Assembly: GCA_007922225.1 (NCBI GenBank)
Contig: ML679962.1
Coordinates: 34,765,563-34,829,562 of the forward strand
DNA from: Emydura subglobosa
Taxonomy: Eukaryota; Chordata; Testudines; Chelidae
Direction: 5' to 3'
Length of the DNA stretch: 64,000 nucleotides
Position 1 is the first letter of the stretch. Each line of letters opens with the position of its first letter. This document shows positions 21,172-33,817 of the stretch, piece by piece. The position numbers and the translations under genes were made by a program. Under the pieces are notes generated by a model. The model was not told the origin of the DNA, ran no database searches, and saw only the letters and a program-made list of their open reading frames with translations.

Positions 21172-22880
21172 TGGAATCATAGAAATGTTGGGCTAGAAGA
21201 GACCTTGAGTGGTCTTCTAGTCCAGCCCCCAGCACTGAGGCAGGACCAAGTAAACCTCGATTATCCCTGACAGGGGCTTGTCCAACCTGTTCTTAAAAAC
21301 CTCCAATGACAGGATTCCGCAACCTCCCTTGGAAGTCGATTCCAGTACTTAACTAGCCTTACAGTGAGAAAGTTTTTCCTTATATCTAACTTAAATCTTC
21401 CTTGCTGTAGATTAGGCCCATCACTTCTTGTCTACCTTCAGTGGGCATGGAGAGCAATTGATCACCATCCTCTTTATAACAGCCCTTAACATATCTGAAG
21501 ACTGTTATCAGGTTCCCCCTCAATCCTCTTTTTCTCAAGATTAAGCATACCCAGTATTTTTAACCTTTCCTCATAGGTCAGGTTTTCTAAACCTTTTATC
21601 ATTTGTATTGCTGTCCTCTGGACTGTCTCTACTTTCTCCATCTTTCTTAAAGTGTGGGATGCAAAACTATTCGAGCTGAGGCCTCACCAGTGCCTAGTCA
21701 AGTGGGACAATTACTCCCGTTCTTACATACGACAGTCCTGTTTATACACCTCAGAATGATATTAGCCTGTTTTGCAGCTGCATCACATTGTTGGCTCACA
21801 TTCAATATGTGATCCACTACAACAGCCACATCCTCTTCTGCAGTACAACTCTCTGGCCAGTTATTCCCAATTTTGTAATTGTGCATTTGATTTTTCTTTC
21901 CTAAGTGAAGTACTTTGCACCTGTCTTTATTGAATTTCATCTTGTAGATTTCAGACCAATTCTCCAATTTTTCAAGGTCCTTTCAAATTCTAATCCTGTC
22001 CTAAGTACTTGCAACCCCTCCCAGCTTGGTGTCATCTGCAAATTTTATAAGCATACTCTTCACTCCATTTTCCAAGTCAGTAATGAAAATATTGAACTGT
22101 ACCAGACTCAGAACTGATCCCTGAAGGATCCCACTAGATCTACCCTCACAATTTGGCAGAAGTCATTGATAACTACTCTTTGAGTACGGTCTTTCAATCA
22201 GTTCTGCATCCCCTTATAGAAATTTCATCTAGACCACATTTCCCCAGTTTGCTTCTGAGAATGTCCCATGGGACTATGTCAAAAGCCTGACTAAAATCAA
22301 GATATATCATGTCTACTGCTTCCCCCATTACCCAGGCCAGTAACCCTGTCAAGAAGGAAATTAGGTTGGTTTGGCAAGATCTGTTCTTGATAAATCCATA
22401 ACTCTATTATCTTATAACTCTATTATCCTCTAGGTGCTTACAAATTGGTTGTTTAATACTTAGTTCCAGGATCTTTCCAGGTACTGAAGATAGGCTGACT
22501 TGTCTATAATTCTCTGAGTTCTCTCTGTTACCCTTTTTAAAGATAGGTGTTATATTTGCCCTTTTCCAGTCCTCTGGGACCTCTCTTAACTTCCATGAGT
22601 TCTCAAAGATAATTGCTAATGGTTCCAAAATTGCTTCAGGTAATTCCTTAAGTACCTTGTGGTGAATTTCATCAGTCCCTGCTGACTTGAATGCATCTAA
22701 CTTACCTAAATATTCTTTCACCTGTTATTTGCCTGTTTTGGCTTGTGTTCCTTCCCCTTTGTTGTTAATATTAATTGTGTGAAGCATCTGGTTACAATTA
22801 ACCTTTTTTAGTGAAGACTGCAGCAAAATAGGCATTAAACACCTCAGGTGTCTTGGTGTTGTCCATTATCCTTTCCCTGA
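21172..22880 (-). mobile_element. 5'-truncated CR1 LINE with reverse-transcriptase remnants
   Basis: Reading the minus strand, the element enters at the AYFAAVFT-like word (near 22840) just before the RT domain. It continues through FKSAGTDEIHHKVLKELPEA, PLAIIFENSW, REVPEDWKRANITPIFKKGN and RENSENYRQVSLSSVPGKIL (22407-22721), which are canonical CR1 RT motifs. Further 3' comes DRCKVLHLGKKNQMHNYKIG (21698-21967), then the 3' end CCTTGAGTGGTC/GATTCCA at about 21174. Stops and frameshifts interrupt the frame and the endonuclease domain is missing, so it is inactive. The truncation at the 5' side is normal for target-primed reverse transcription. Confidence 0.9.
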
Positions 22881-23304
22881 AAAATAACGGACTTATGCAC
22901 TCCTTTCCTGGAAGACACGTAGCTTAAAAGTGGAGCAGCATCACACTAAAATATCTGTTATTAATGATTGAAACCACCCAGGCAGGTTTATCTAAATCAT
23001 CCCCCAAAGTTTTACTCTCCTCGTCAACTTGCTTACCTTGGATTTCTGGGCCAATTCTCCCTTAGCCATTCCAGCTGGTAGACTGAATTATAGCTTTTCC
23101 CCACTCCAGTGATTAGACTAATTTCTCCTGTAAGTAATGCTTTTGGTCTGAAGTCCACAGGGATCCACTCTCCTTCTTCTATTACCCAATGCCTATGTCA
23201 CGCAGTGCACAGATAGCTTAGCGCTAGCTGTCTACTGCGGAGTGACACAATAGAAAGTGTAGGAATAAAATTGTAATGGTAACCCTGTAGCTTAATTCAT
23301 AGCT
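22881..23304. other. Intergenic sequence, nothing firm recognised
   Basis: This may include strongly decayed upstream CR1 sequence, but no motif confirms it. Confidence 0.3.
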
Positions 23305-23314
23305 NNNNNNNNNN
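23305..23314. other. Assembly gap (10 N)
   Basis: Ten N characters interrupt the sequence. The true gap length is probably unknown. The ORF spanning it on the minus strand is therefore meaningless. Confidence 0.99.
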
Positions 23315-24585
23315 TGCCTTTTCCCCTTGAAAAGATCCTGAGTGCTTAATTTTGCACAACAAAAGGGCCGTCGCAGCCCCACAGAAGCTATGCAGTCCAT
23401 CAAGAACATAATATGCGTTTTCAAATTGTCTTAACATGCATTTGCATGAGAGATAATAACAGCCCCAAGAGGCTTCTTCCAGCCTATTAAATAATAGTCA
23501 CTTTAAAAATGGTCCAAATCCACACTTAAATGGCAGACTATAAAAATCCAGTCCTGGCCACCTACACATGTACAGCAAATGCTACATACCTGAAGAAAGT
23601 CTGACTACGTCTTTATTTACATGACAGTGTATATGATATTTGATTTACCATGTCAACTCTCCTGGTAGGTGTAGTATATCCAATAAGCTTCTATAAGAGA
23701 TTTCTCTCTCTCTCATTTCTGCTATCACAAAAAAGACCAGTGGTAATTAAAATGTCTGTCACATATATACACACACACAAATGCTTCAAAGTAATGTCTA
23801 AAATAAAAGCAATGCTATTGCAAGTTGTGGTAGGAAATTCAGGCCTATGTTAAAATACCGGTTGTGCAGAGGCATTCCAGAGCAATGATAGCCACATTAA
23901 TTGCCAGTTAACTGATTGCAATTTGTATAATTTCAGGGAGTGCCTAAAAAACTGTGATTAGCCAATATTAAAAATTGCTGCTGCTTTGTGCATTTGATCT
24001 TTTTTAGCCTTACCCAATAACTTTTAACAAATGTATACTGATCCTCTTAGGTTTCTGTCTCTTTAAGAGAGGATCAGAAGCTGTAAAGCTACTTTAAAGT
24101 TTTATTTCAACATTTCAGGAGTTTTCCAATTCCCCCCCTGTGGTATTCTGCGTTAGCACACAGCACAAATCCTGCCCAAGCTGAGACGAGCCAACACAGC
24201 TGATGGAGTGGCAAGATGCCTCTGCGTTAAGCGTCTGCTGCAAAGGGAAGGATGGCTCAGGGTAGGGCACTGCAAACCGCTGTTGGACGTGTGCAGCTGT
24301 TCCTCCAAGCGTGAGGAACATGATTGCCCAACCAGCTGCCTGTCAGCGTTGGCAGCTGATGGCACCATCAGCTCTGTTATTGGGCCTTAGCCATGTCCCT
24401 TTTCCTCTAAACCCATCCTCCATACTCCCCATGGTGCTATATGGTGCAATTTCTGCAGTGTACCCTGGTGTACCCTGGCTACATCTGTCCACTCCCCACC
24501 TGTGACATTTCCCTCTCCTTGTGTAAATACTTGGACAAGGGCAGGTATGCGCTCGAATAACTCAGTAGGATACTTTGCTTTTCTG
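23315..24585. other. Intergenic sequence, no gene seen
   Basis: AT-rich and apparently unique, with a short CA tract near 23768-23780. No exon or transposon frame is visible. Confidence 0.4.
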
Positions 24586-24589
24586 TTGC

Positions 24590-24795
24590 ATCTTCCATCT
24601 GAAGATCTGAAAGCCCTTTGCAGACCTTATGGAGCTAGCCTCATGCAGCGTCACAGTGCAATAGCTATTATTATCTGCATTTTACAGTTAGGGAAACTGA
24701 GGCACAGAGTGACTAAGTGATTTGCCCAAGGTCACATGGGGAATCTGTGACGGAGACAGGAATAGAAATCTGCTGACTCCCCCTTATGTGCTATA
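24590..24795 (-). repeat. MIR-like CORE-SINE, antisense
   Basis: CATTTTACAGTTAGGGAAAC, CTGAGGCACAGAGTGACTAA and GATTTGCCCAAGGTCACATG are the reverse complement of the MIR/CORE-SINE central region ('CTTGGGCAAGTCAC...CTGTGCCTCAGTTTCCC'). The preceding CTGAAGATCTGAAAGCCCTTTGCAG matches its tail. The sense copy at 37572-37790 in this window confirms the family. Confidence 0.75.
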
Positions 24796-25109
24796 GGCAG
24801 TATGTACCAACACACCTGCACATATCAGCATTTTTATATTATTGTTAGCCTTTCGAAAGGGACCATCCCTGTGTTATTTGGGCAGTCCGGGTAGGCTTAC
24901 TTATATTTCCTGGGTACCAGTCCAAAAGGTCGAACAAATCAAGTCAGGAAATGGTAACCCAGTAACCCGTCTCTGACAGTGGCTAATGCCAGGTGCTTCA
25001 GAGGGAATGATGCCTAAGAGAAGAGAAGTGATGCATAATGAACAGATCCCAGCTTCATGCTCTGCCTGACAAGTTGCCCCAGCTTTGCAAACTCACTGCC
25101 GTTCTTCTT

Positions 25110-25215
25110 CTTCTTCCACGTGATTTGTGTTACCATAGTGCCTAGGAGCCCCAGACGTGGACCAGGAGCCCGCTGTGCGAGGTGCAATGCAAACACAGAA
25201 CAAAGTGCCAGTTCC
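25110..25215 (+). repeat. SINE-like dispersed repeat
   Basis: The words GTGCCTAGGAGCCCCAGACG, TGGACCAGGAGCCCGCTGTG and GTGCAATGCAAACACAGAAC, followed by AGTTCCTGCCCCAGAGACCT, recur in variant form at 30550-30640, 41150-41260 and 48247-48315. The family is common in reptile genomes; I do not assign a formal name. Confidence 0.6.
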
Positions 25216-25387
25216 TGCCCCAGAGACCTTACACTTCCTCTGCTACACTCAAAGGGAAGGATGAATCCAAGATGCCCATTTTTTAAAAGCTGTTCCAAGA
25301 GCAGAAGCCTGCTAAAACCAAGCTGAGATCATAAGGTAAGAGAATGAGATTCACATTGTCTGCCATAATCTTGCTCTACGCAGTGCT

Positions 25388-25490
25388 GTTGTATCTGTAT
25401 TGGTCCAGGATATTAGAGAGACAAGGTGGACAAGGTTATATCTTTTTCATATTATATTACCTCACCCATCTTGTCTCTCTAATAACCTTG
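25388..25490. mobile_element. Palindromic MITE copy (family A)
   Basis: TATTAGAGAGACAAGGTGG at 25411-25429 is matched in reverse complement by CCATCTTGTCTCTCTAATA near 25467-25485. The copy is internally deleted relative to the 40892-41062 copy, which shows the full arrangement around GGTGAGATAATCTC and TTGGTCCAATAATAG. Confidence 0.7.
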
Positions 25491-25499
25491 CTCTGACTG

Positions 25500-27540
25500 T
25501 GATTGTAGAGGGGAGGTGGATATTTATAGCATCTATGTCAGAGCTGAGAAAATCCTGCAAACATTTCCCCAGGGATATTCACATACATTCACTCTATGTT
25601 TAGGACTCTTTGTGCCCCCATGTTTGCTCACGTCCCACAAAAAGTCTAACCCTGGGTTGACTGGCAGAGGTATTCACCTAAACAATCCATTTTAAGCAAA
25701 CGTGGCAGAATATTTCTGGAAAGCAAATGTCAAATTCATCTTCTCAAGTATCCATCCTGGAAATGGGCATCTAAGAGTTACATTCGTCCAATCAGAAATT
25801 AGAAATGTACCATGTGACCTCTGCATTCGGTCAGAACCGCTCGAGGCCAACATTTTCAAAAGCGACTAGTGATTTTGGGTGCCCCACTTGAGACGCCTTA
25901 AAGGGAACAGATTTCAGAAAGTGCTGAGCACCTGCGCTCTGAAAATCAGGCCCTTTTAAAGAGTCTAAAGATAGGGCCCCCAAAGTCACTTTTGGAAATC
26001 CAGGCCTGAGTTTTAATCATCAAGTACTCACAACAAACTGCTCAAGAACAAACTAGAGAGCAAGAATGACTGCGGGTAATGAATACACTGGAAACAATCC
26101 CCATCTATTCACCAACAGGAATAGAGGCAAAATCCATTGCATAAATTGTTCATTAAAATGGCTAGCCCAACTCCTGTCTACACCTGCATAGGATCCAGCA
26201 TTGAACAAGAAAAGCTGAGTGCGGAGGAGAGGAATAAAGATGGAGCATCAAAACAAGGTGCTATTTGTTTGGAGAAAAAGGAAGGCAGAGTTACGGTCTG
26301 AGTCCCCGAATAACAAGTAATGTTTCCTCCGTGAGCAACACAGAGACAGAGTAAAAAACCTACAAGAGAGAGGACTGAGAGCTCATGGAGAATACTTTCT
26401 CTTTCTTCCCACAGCATAAAAGGGAAAGAGAGGAACAGAGAAGGAGAAGGGCATAGGTCGCCCACTCTCCCTCTCCAAAAGAGCTCCATTAAGAGTTTTT
26501 TCTTGGGGTTTAGTGTTTAAACTTCATATCTAATGGCTGAAAGCAGGAGTAGCTTTGTAAATATACAACCAGAACATATACATCTGTAAATGAGGAGTCA
26601 TGTAACTTTCCCCATAGAGTGTACTAAAAATACATCTATCTATAACAGACCCAGCGAGGAGCACCATCAATTATTAAGGTTGCCCAACATGTCCCATTAT
26701 AAGCCCCTGTTTTCAGTTGCTTATTACAGCTTTGCCAGTCTTTAACAAGTTAGGTTGAAATTTTCCATGCCAAGTGTCTGTTTCAAGCTGAATATTTTTG
26801 GAAAATTTCAGTCTAAACTGTGTAGCTGTTTGTGAGAACAAGGCTAGGGGAAAATTAATAGTTTTTCTCTGGTAAAAATATTTTAGTTATCTTTTTTTTT
26901 TCAAAAGCTAGAGCGACTCCATGCTTTGTAGCAGGGTCTTGAAATTTGATAGGGGGCAGGTTTTCTGTCTTGGATGTGCCTTTTGCCCTCCATGTGAAAA
27001 TAGACTCAAATTTGGCCAAGTTATAAGCCTTTGAAAAATTGCAATTCGCACATGCTCAGTGGAGACTTCTTAGATTTTAGTAGCTAAATTCCCCAAAGAT
27101 TCTCTCCACACTTAGCATGCTCCAAAATGGGGCTGAGCAGGACTTTCTCTGCTCTTACATCTCTGGGCCATGCTGGTACCAAGCACCTGAACTGAGAGCA
27201 GAGAGCCTTTCTATCAATGAGCCCCCTGCGGGACTCAGGATGGAGGAGGAAGCTGCAGGATGGCAGATGAAATTAATTGCCGATATATGCAAAGCAATAA
27301 TGCACACTGGAAGGAAAAACTTGAACTACTCACATATGTCTGGGTTCTAAATGATCTGTACTCTCTCAGGAAATTCTTTTCTGTATAGGTTTTTATACTG
27401 TGCTTATCACCAAATTATCTCAGGGCTTCTAAGGAAAGAGACCCAGGCATCTGGTGTACAGGGGTTAAAAGAAGAAAACAAAATGTTTAGCTGTATAAGA
27501 ATGAGATAGAAGGTAAGGGGGAGATACTAAAATGCCATTA
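25500..27540. other. Intergenic sequence with old repeat debris, no gene seen
   Basis: 25850-26010 (AACATTTTCAAAAGCGACTA, CTGAAAATCAGGCCC, ACTTTTGGAAATCCAGGCC) belongs to an old dispersed amniote repeat. 26745-26890 resembles the TTGAAATTTTCCATG repeat family seen at 33818 and 50910. The remainder is unassigned. Confidence 0.4.
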
Positions 27541-27544
27541 TAGA

Positions 27545-28245
27545 AATGTCTGGTCTGACGTTACCACAGATACTGTGTTCTGTTCTGGTCACCCCATCGG
27601 AAAAGAATAGAAGAGATCCAATAGAAGAGATCCAGAGATGGGCAAAATGAATAATCAGGAGCATGGAAAAAATTATATGTGAGGAGAGACTGAAAACACA
27701 AAGGCTGCTTAATGTAATGGGGAGAGGAATAAAAGGTGACATGACAGAAGAATATAAATAGTGAATGGTACAGAGAAGAGAACTTAGGCGTTCCTTTCAT
27801 CTTCTCTCAAAACACAAGGATAAAGGAGTATACAATGAAACTGGGAGGCAATACATTTAAAAGGGATAAAAGGAAATACTTATAAAAATAAGTCACATAT
27901 ACCACATATAAGTAGCCTGTAGAACTCATTGCCACAAAATAGCACTGAAGCCAAGAGATAAATAGGATTAAAAAAGGATTAGACATGTGTATGGCTCTTG
28001 AGAACACCTGCAGCTATATTAGATAAGATAAAACATTTATATGGATACTAAGATAATGCTACAGGGTACAAGCCAACCACTAATTGGCAAGAGTTAGGAA
28101 GAAACTTTCCCTTAGACATGTTCCATCACGGAGTTTCTTCACCTTCCTCTGAACCGTCTGGTACCGGTTACTTTTGAAGATAGGATATCAGACTAGATGG
28201 ACCCTGGTTTGATCCAGTATAACAGTTAACATATAGGAACAGAAA
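27545..28245 (+). mobile_element. CR1 LINE 3' fragment
   Basis: It starts with the CR1 word ATACTGTGTTCTGTTCTGGTCACCCC, continues through the GAGAGACTGAAAACACAAAGG and GGATTAGACATGTGTATGG regions, and ends with ATCAGACTAGATGGACC...TTGATCCAGTATAAC. These are in the order of the CR1 3' region on the + strand. It is non-coding and 5'-truncated. Confidence 0.8.
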
Positions 28246-30495
28246 CATATAACCCACCGACAGCAGTCATAGCCAAAAAAACTGTAGTCTTAAATGAGTT
28301 GTGCTCATGCAAGCATTCAAGATCTAACAATCAGTTAGATTTATAAGAAGACCAAAGGGGAAGACCACCGAATAAATGCAGCACAGCAAATTTTAGAAGA
28401 ACAAGAACTTCCAGATGGAATTAATTGGGGTAAAGCAATAAAGTGGAGATGGAAAGTGTTCAAAGATAAATTAGTTTAGGCCCAAGAGTTTGCCTGACAT
28501 CTAGAAAATGTACTAAGAGCACGGTGTCAAAAAAGCTAATGCGAATAACAAAGAAACACAAGAAGTGACAGAGGAGAGGAAAGAACCATGAAACTTTAGT
28601 ACAAGAAAGAGGTACAATTATAGAGGGAAGTTTAATGAAGTGTAAAATATCATAAGGAAAGCAAAGATAGAGAATGAAAAAATGATTGCCTATTTGGTTA
28701 ATGCACACAGGAGATGTGTCAAAAACAGGAGGATCAAGAGGTCACTAAGGGAGAAAATAAAATCTTGGAGAAATGGCGATGGATTTATTGCCTTGCACAA
28801 AGGTTTATTTGCCTCAGAGTTATAACACGAGGGCAAGTGAAAGATGACAGATATTGAAGGAAACTGGATTTGCACTTCAACGGTCAGTCAAGGAATTAGA
28901 ATGTAGACTGACAAAACTTTGGGTCCAGAGGAGGTCCATCTTTGTGTAATTAAAGAGGGAAAGAAAGAGCCTAAGAATTCCATAGCAAATATATTGAAAA
29001 CTCATCATGAACATGAGAAATATCAATGATCTGAAGAGAGATTAATATAATACCCATGTCTACACACAAAAATGGACCCAGGAAAGATCCCAGAAATAAG
29101 TGTGGCTTCAACATTAGTTTTTACTAATCAATACTCTTGATTGATCGTGATATACTTGTCTCATAGTGGAACCACCAACTCTGGAGAACATCAACATAGA
29201 AGAGTAAAATCCATTAAAGCCACTAATACCATTTCAGTGGAGCTGATTTTATTTCACAAAGTGAAAGAGCATGATGTAAAATGTTGCATTATAACCTCTG
29301 TGCTCAACATCCAATGTCATGATAAAAGCAGGATGAGTCTTCTAGCCTTTTGTAAAAAATTAACTAGTATAAAGTAGAAAAAATATTAGAAATACTAATC
29401 AGGGTCAGAAGTGGGTAACACCAATATCCCGCATCTATCTTCTTAGGTGTTCAGCTGCGGTATCTGAATGCAACATATTCATACATTAACACATACACTT
29501 TGAGAATTTGCTCTCAATTCAGCAGGACAAAGATGTCATGGGATGATGTCACAAACACTAATGTTAGCTGTCTCAGTGGAGGACAGGGGAATTGCATCTT
29601 ACGCCAAGAGACTTGATGTTTTGGAGAAAATCATCCAGGTGCAATTTTGATTCTTTCTACATAATGGTGATATCATTTCACTCTCTAGATCTCCTACCTC
29701 TGAGGTCACTCATAGCACCAAGACACATCCTGTGGGTTCTCCTGTTTCAGTTACCCATGCCTTCTCTGGAAGGTCTCTCAGAGCCAAGAACTGAAAGCAT
29801 ACCATACCCTCAACAGTGTTAGCTTCAGGCCCCCATGGCAGCATCTCTTACAGGAGAAAAAGTCCTTCTCCATTCTCTCCGTTAAGCATGTCCCGATCTA
29901 CTAATCAGCTCAGGTGTTCCTGCTTGCTCCTTAGATAGGTGGTCTGCTAGCCCCCCCATAAGAAGCGTGCTTTGAAACCATCCAGGATATCTGGCCACTG
30001 AATGAGTGCTAATGACCTATCCGTGTTGGCAGATCAACTGCGTATTCAGTCTGTCATATTGCTTGAGGAGAAGACAGGGCTAACTACAGGTATGCTGACC
30101 ACAGTCCCAGGCCTTTGGGTAAACACAGTATTGGCCCTCTCAGTTGGTGCAGTTTGTCTGCTATATGTGACTGAGGTTCATCCTTGGAGATCTCTTTGGA
30201 CCCTCAATTACTTCTGGAGGCCCAGATGCCAGCACCGCACCGGCCAGTTGCAACCTGTCCTTTCAGAAGTGGGCCTGGACACCATGATACGTCTTTGTTA
30301 CAGCCCTCCTCTGCCTGGATTCCTCTGCAGAGTCTACGGGAAGAGGAGTGGAGAGGAATGCCGACGGATCACATGGGAGTACGACCTGGCCCAAAGTTTC
30401 GATTAGCGTGTTATAACAGATTTGTTCAAAATGAAACAAAGCCGAGAAAAAGCCCAATATTTTATCCCCTTCTCGAGAAAGGCCCAGAAGGGGCC
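28246..30495. other. Intergenic sequence, no gene confirmed
   Basis: 28320-29100 is A-rich with many short interrupted frames and could be a very old retroelement, but no family motif survives. 29590-30400 has a few small ORFs without domains. Nothing more can be supported. Confidence 0.35.
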
Positions 30496-30499
30496 AAAA

Positions 30500-30640
30500 T
30501 GTTGGATTATTATTATTATTATTATTAACTATTATGAAAAGTGGTAGCACCTAGAGTCACATTCAGGACCTGGGTCCCATTGTGTGAAGGGCTGCATGAA
30601 CACAGAGTAAGAGACAGTCCTTGCCCTAAAGGACTGACAA
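30500..30640 (+). repeat. (ATT)n tract and SINE-like repeat
   Basis: A perfect (ATT)n run (about 30506-30528) precedes GTAGCACCTAGAGTCACATT, GGGTCCCATTGTGTGAAGGG and CAGTCCTTGCCCTAAAGGAC, a variant of the repeat at 25110-25215. The (ATT)n is likely the target-site-linked tail of this or an adjacent element. Confidence 0.6.
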
Positions 30641-30804
30641 CCTTTGGATTTGATTCTCCATTGAGACCCATGTAGGCACAGCCCTGCACTCCTTCATTGA
30701 CTTCACCAGGGCTCAACACAGTTAGTTGCCGAGGGGCATCTGTGAAGTCCCCATTGCAAGACTGGGGCCTAAATAGACAAGACAAAGGGTAGGAGAAAGG
30801 GTTA

Positions 30805-30925
30805 CCCTATTTTACAGATGGGGAGCGGAGACACAGAGAGATTAAGCAATTTGCCCAAGGTCACACAGGAAGTCGGCAGCCATGCTGAGAACTAAAGTCA
30901 GATCTCCTAAACCCAGTGCCTTTGC
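30805..30925 (-). repeat. MIR-like CORE-SINE, antisense
   Basis: CTATTTTACAGATGGGGAGC, GACACAGAGAGATTAAGC and AATTTGCCCAAGGTCACACA are the reverse complement of the CORE-SINE central region. The end near 30920 (CTAAACCCAGTGCC) fits the head of such elements. Confidence 0.7.
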
Positions 30926-32755
30926 CCACATGACGATCCCATCACAGTGTCAGCATGATTCCAAGCCAAAGCCCACGCAATCTGGTGATGGTATCAGGAT
31001 GCAGATAAAGGAAGAGCGGTGCCAACGCACGTTACATAAGATGAGATCGATTGTGTTAGAGAAAACATCATCAAAACAATTTCTAGACAATGTCAGTGCA
31101 AATCTGGGCAGACCAAACTGCAATGTCAAGATAATGTCAAAACACTAATTTATCTGGCAAATTAGCTGTGTAAAATAAATAAATAAATACTATCTATCTT
31201 ATGCTGTTCTATTTCCAGTGAAAAACGACAAAACTTCCTAACAGGATATCACAAAATAACCATAGAAGCCACAAAGCAACGATAAAAAAACTTCAAACAA
31301 CAACAACAACAAACCAGTTCTCAAGTATTTAAAGGTGCCCCATTGCAAACTCCAGGTATGAGATAGAAGGGTTCTTACAGCTGGGCTAGTCTTTATCAGA
31401 TGATGCAGTGCGTGGTGCTGTTTGCAGTAAATGAGACAAGAGGAAAGAACATTCTTCTACCTTTCCTCCGTCAGTGTCATGCTGAGAAATAAACCAGTAA
31501 AAACACACAGTCCCATTAACTCAGTTTGGACTGTCTAGGCATGGCAGAAAATGTGAGGCTTCGGCTGGAAGGGGCGACAACCCTAGATTGGATATAGCAA
31601 TACAGACACATGAATATGTGTTGTGCCCTACGTCCTGATGCAACAAAGCACCCGTTGGAACTATTCATAGGCATAAATACTTGGCTGAATTGGAGCCCAG
31701 CTGTACATTAGTGCAACATATTTGCAAGGAACAACCAAATCATGTTGGTTGGTCACCTTATGTATGGCATCATTCCCAGAAGTATAATGTATGGCTCCGT
31801 TCCTGAAATCTCATGCATGCAGGTGGACAGCCACTCCTGCATGCAGCCCCAGTGTCTTCAGTGGGGAACTATGCAGGATTAGCAGTCTCCTGGAGGCAAG
31901 CAGTTGCAGTTTTGGGACCTCTAAGAGGTGATATACAGACCAGCAGAGCTCTATATGCTTGGTGTAGTAAGAAAGGAGGATTTAGGAGAGCCAGATAAGT
32001 TGAGCGGTTTTGTGTACTTTATCTTAAAACCTATACATACAATTGAGTGGCGTCCTGGGAAGTAATCTACCAGCGTATTTGTCAACTGAGTGAAATCTAG
32101 ACAATTAGTCATTTTCTTTAATTTAAAACTAATTTTGTCTTACCAATTGAAATTAAAGCCCCCAATCGGATAATCTTCTCACTAGGATAATTTTGTTACA
32201 TGCTTTTCATTAATCCAATCATCACTTCCATAATATTATTTGGCAGCTTATTGAAGCCTCCAGTAACCAGAGGGGTTCACATGCATTGTCTGGTTTCTGA
32301 TGGAGAAGTAAAATGAGTCCAATTAAAAATTCTTTTAATACTGTATAATAACATATGAAATTCCCCAAAGCCAGCACAGCAACATCCTCATTCTGTCCAC
32401 ATATTCTGTCTGTGTGTGACAGTGGAAGCTACATGTAATGTCAACATCATATAAATGTGTCTGTCTGTCCAGATTTCTATTTCCATTATATATTTCAAGG
32501 GAATTTCTAGGCACACTTCGTGTTTCTCACGTCTGGAAGTATTTGTTTGTGACTTGGGGGAATTTTCTACAGAACATTCTGGCTTCCTTCCTCAAGCCTT
32601 TTTCAGCACCTGAAACGAATAGTCAAAGCCTCCCAGAGAAAAAATGCAAACACTGAATGAATGTAACCACAAATAATTGTTAACATAATATTCCTAACCA
32701 TAATTAGGGGATAGACAGAGATCTGAGGGTAGGAAATGTCTTCTAACATTAATAT
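30926..32755. other. Intergenic sequence, no gene seen
   Basis: AT-rich, with an (AAAT)n stretch near 31174-31188 and a (CAA)n stretch near 31300-31313. No exon or transposon frame was recognised. Confidence 0.4.
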
Positions 32756-32757
32756 TA

Positions 32758-33420
32758 TTAATTCCTTCCTTCCTTTTCCTTCATGATGCTTTTCCTGGTG
32801 AGGGTCATGGCGGCAACATGGAGGGTAGGGAGGACCAGACCCCCCTTTCTTCCAGAACAGGTTCCAGCTCCTCCTGGAGGATTCCCAGGTTTCCCAGGCC
32901 AGCCAAAAGATATAATCCCTCCAGTGTGTCCTGGGCTGGCCTCAGGGCCTCCTCCCAGTGGGATGTGCCCAGTATAGTTCCAAAGGAAGCCTACCGGGGG
33001 CATTCTTATCAGGTGCCCAAACCACCTCAGCTGACTCCTCTCGATCTGGAGGAGCAACCGCTCTACTCTGAGGCTCTCCCGAATAGCCGAGCCCCTCAGC
33101 CTATCTCAGAGAGTCAGCCCAGTCACCCCACAGACAAACCTCATTTCCGCCGCTTGCACCCGCGATCTCATCCTGTCGGTCAGTACCCAAAGTTCATGGC
33201 CATAGGTGAGGATGGGACCTATATTGACCTGTAAACCAAGAGCTTTGTCCGAAAACTTAGTCCCTGCTTCACCACCACAGAGTGATACAGCGCTCGCAAC
33301 ACTTCCGCCACCGCCACGCTAATCCACTGGTCAATCTCACAGTCCTGCTTACCATCATGCATGAACAAGACCCCTAGATACTTAAACTCTTCCACTAAGA
33401 GCAACTGCTCCCCCTTCACC
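32758..33420 (-). mobile_element. Non-LTR retrotransposon RT C-terminal fragment
   Basis: On the minus strand the upstream part reads LVEEFKYLGVLFMHDGKQDC, EIDQWISVAVAEVLRALYHS and VVVKQGLSFRTKLLVYRSI (33219-33419); the downstream part reads MLLQIERSQLRWFGHLIRMP (32998-33057). These are the familiar post-RT motifs (EFKYLG, RWFGHLIRM) of non-LTR elements. The order on the minus strand is correct but the intervening frame is broken, and the reverse-transcriptase core and 5' half are missing. The clade is not determined; it differs from the CR1 copies in this window. Confidence 0.8.
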
Positions 33421-33424
33421 CGGA

Positions 33425-33475
33425 CAGAACATTATTACTATTATTATTGTTATTGTTAATTATAATTAATTATTA
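33425..33475 (+). repeat. (ATT)n-like simple repeat
   Basis: An ATTATTACTATTATTATTGT-type run, imperfect. Confidence 0.8.
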
Positions 33476-33631
33476 TGTGCAGCACACAAGTATAAAGTTC
33501 AAGTTGATGGATTTTTTTTAATAACTCAGCATTTGCATTGTTCCTTCAGCAACAACCCCCCCCATACTTCCTATTTATGTTCAGCTTGTAATCAGTCAAT
33601 ACCTTATTAAGAAGCACACCTGCAATGGCTA

Positions 33632-33746
33632 TAGGATGACCAGATAGCAAGTGTGAAAAATTGGGACACTTTTTTTTCCACGGGGTGGGGTATAGTGGTA
33701 TATATTTAAGATAAAGCCCCTAACATCAGGACATCTGGTCACCCTA
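33632..33746. mobile_element. Short MITE with AGGGTGACCAGAT inverted ends
   Basis: The left end TAGGATGACCAGATAG and right end ATCTGGTCACCCTA are inverted repeats. The interior has GTGTGAAAAATTGGGACAC and GATAAAGCCCC words typical of a very abundant short reptile repeat whose consensus ends in AGGGTGACCAGAT. It is non-coding. Confidence 0.8.
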
Positions 33747-33817
33747 AACAGTTATAGCCTCAGACAACTCTAATGTACTGTAGCTTTTAATCTTCACCTA
33801 TGTCTGCATTACACAGA

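Noticed and set aside
23224..23424. Minus-strand ORF across the N gap
   Set aside because: It contains undefined residues from the assembly gap and no domain.
28320..29100. A-rich region considered as a decayed LINE ORF
   Set aside because: A GPEEVHL-like word hinted at a CR1 RT motif, but no second motif in the same frame and order supports it.
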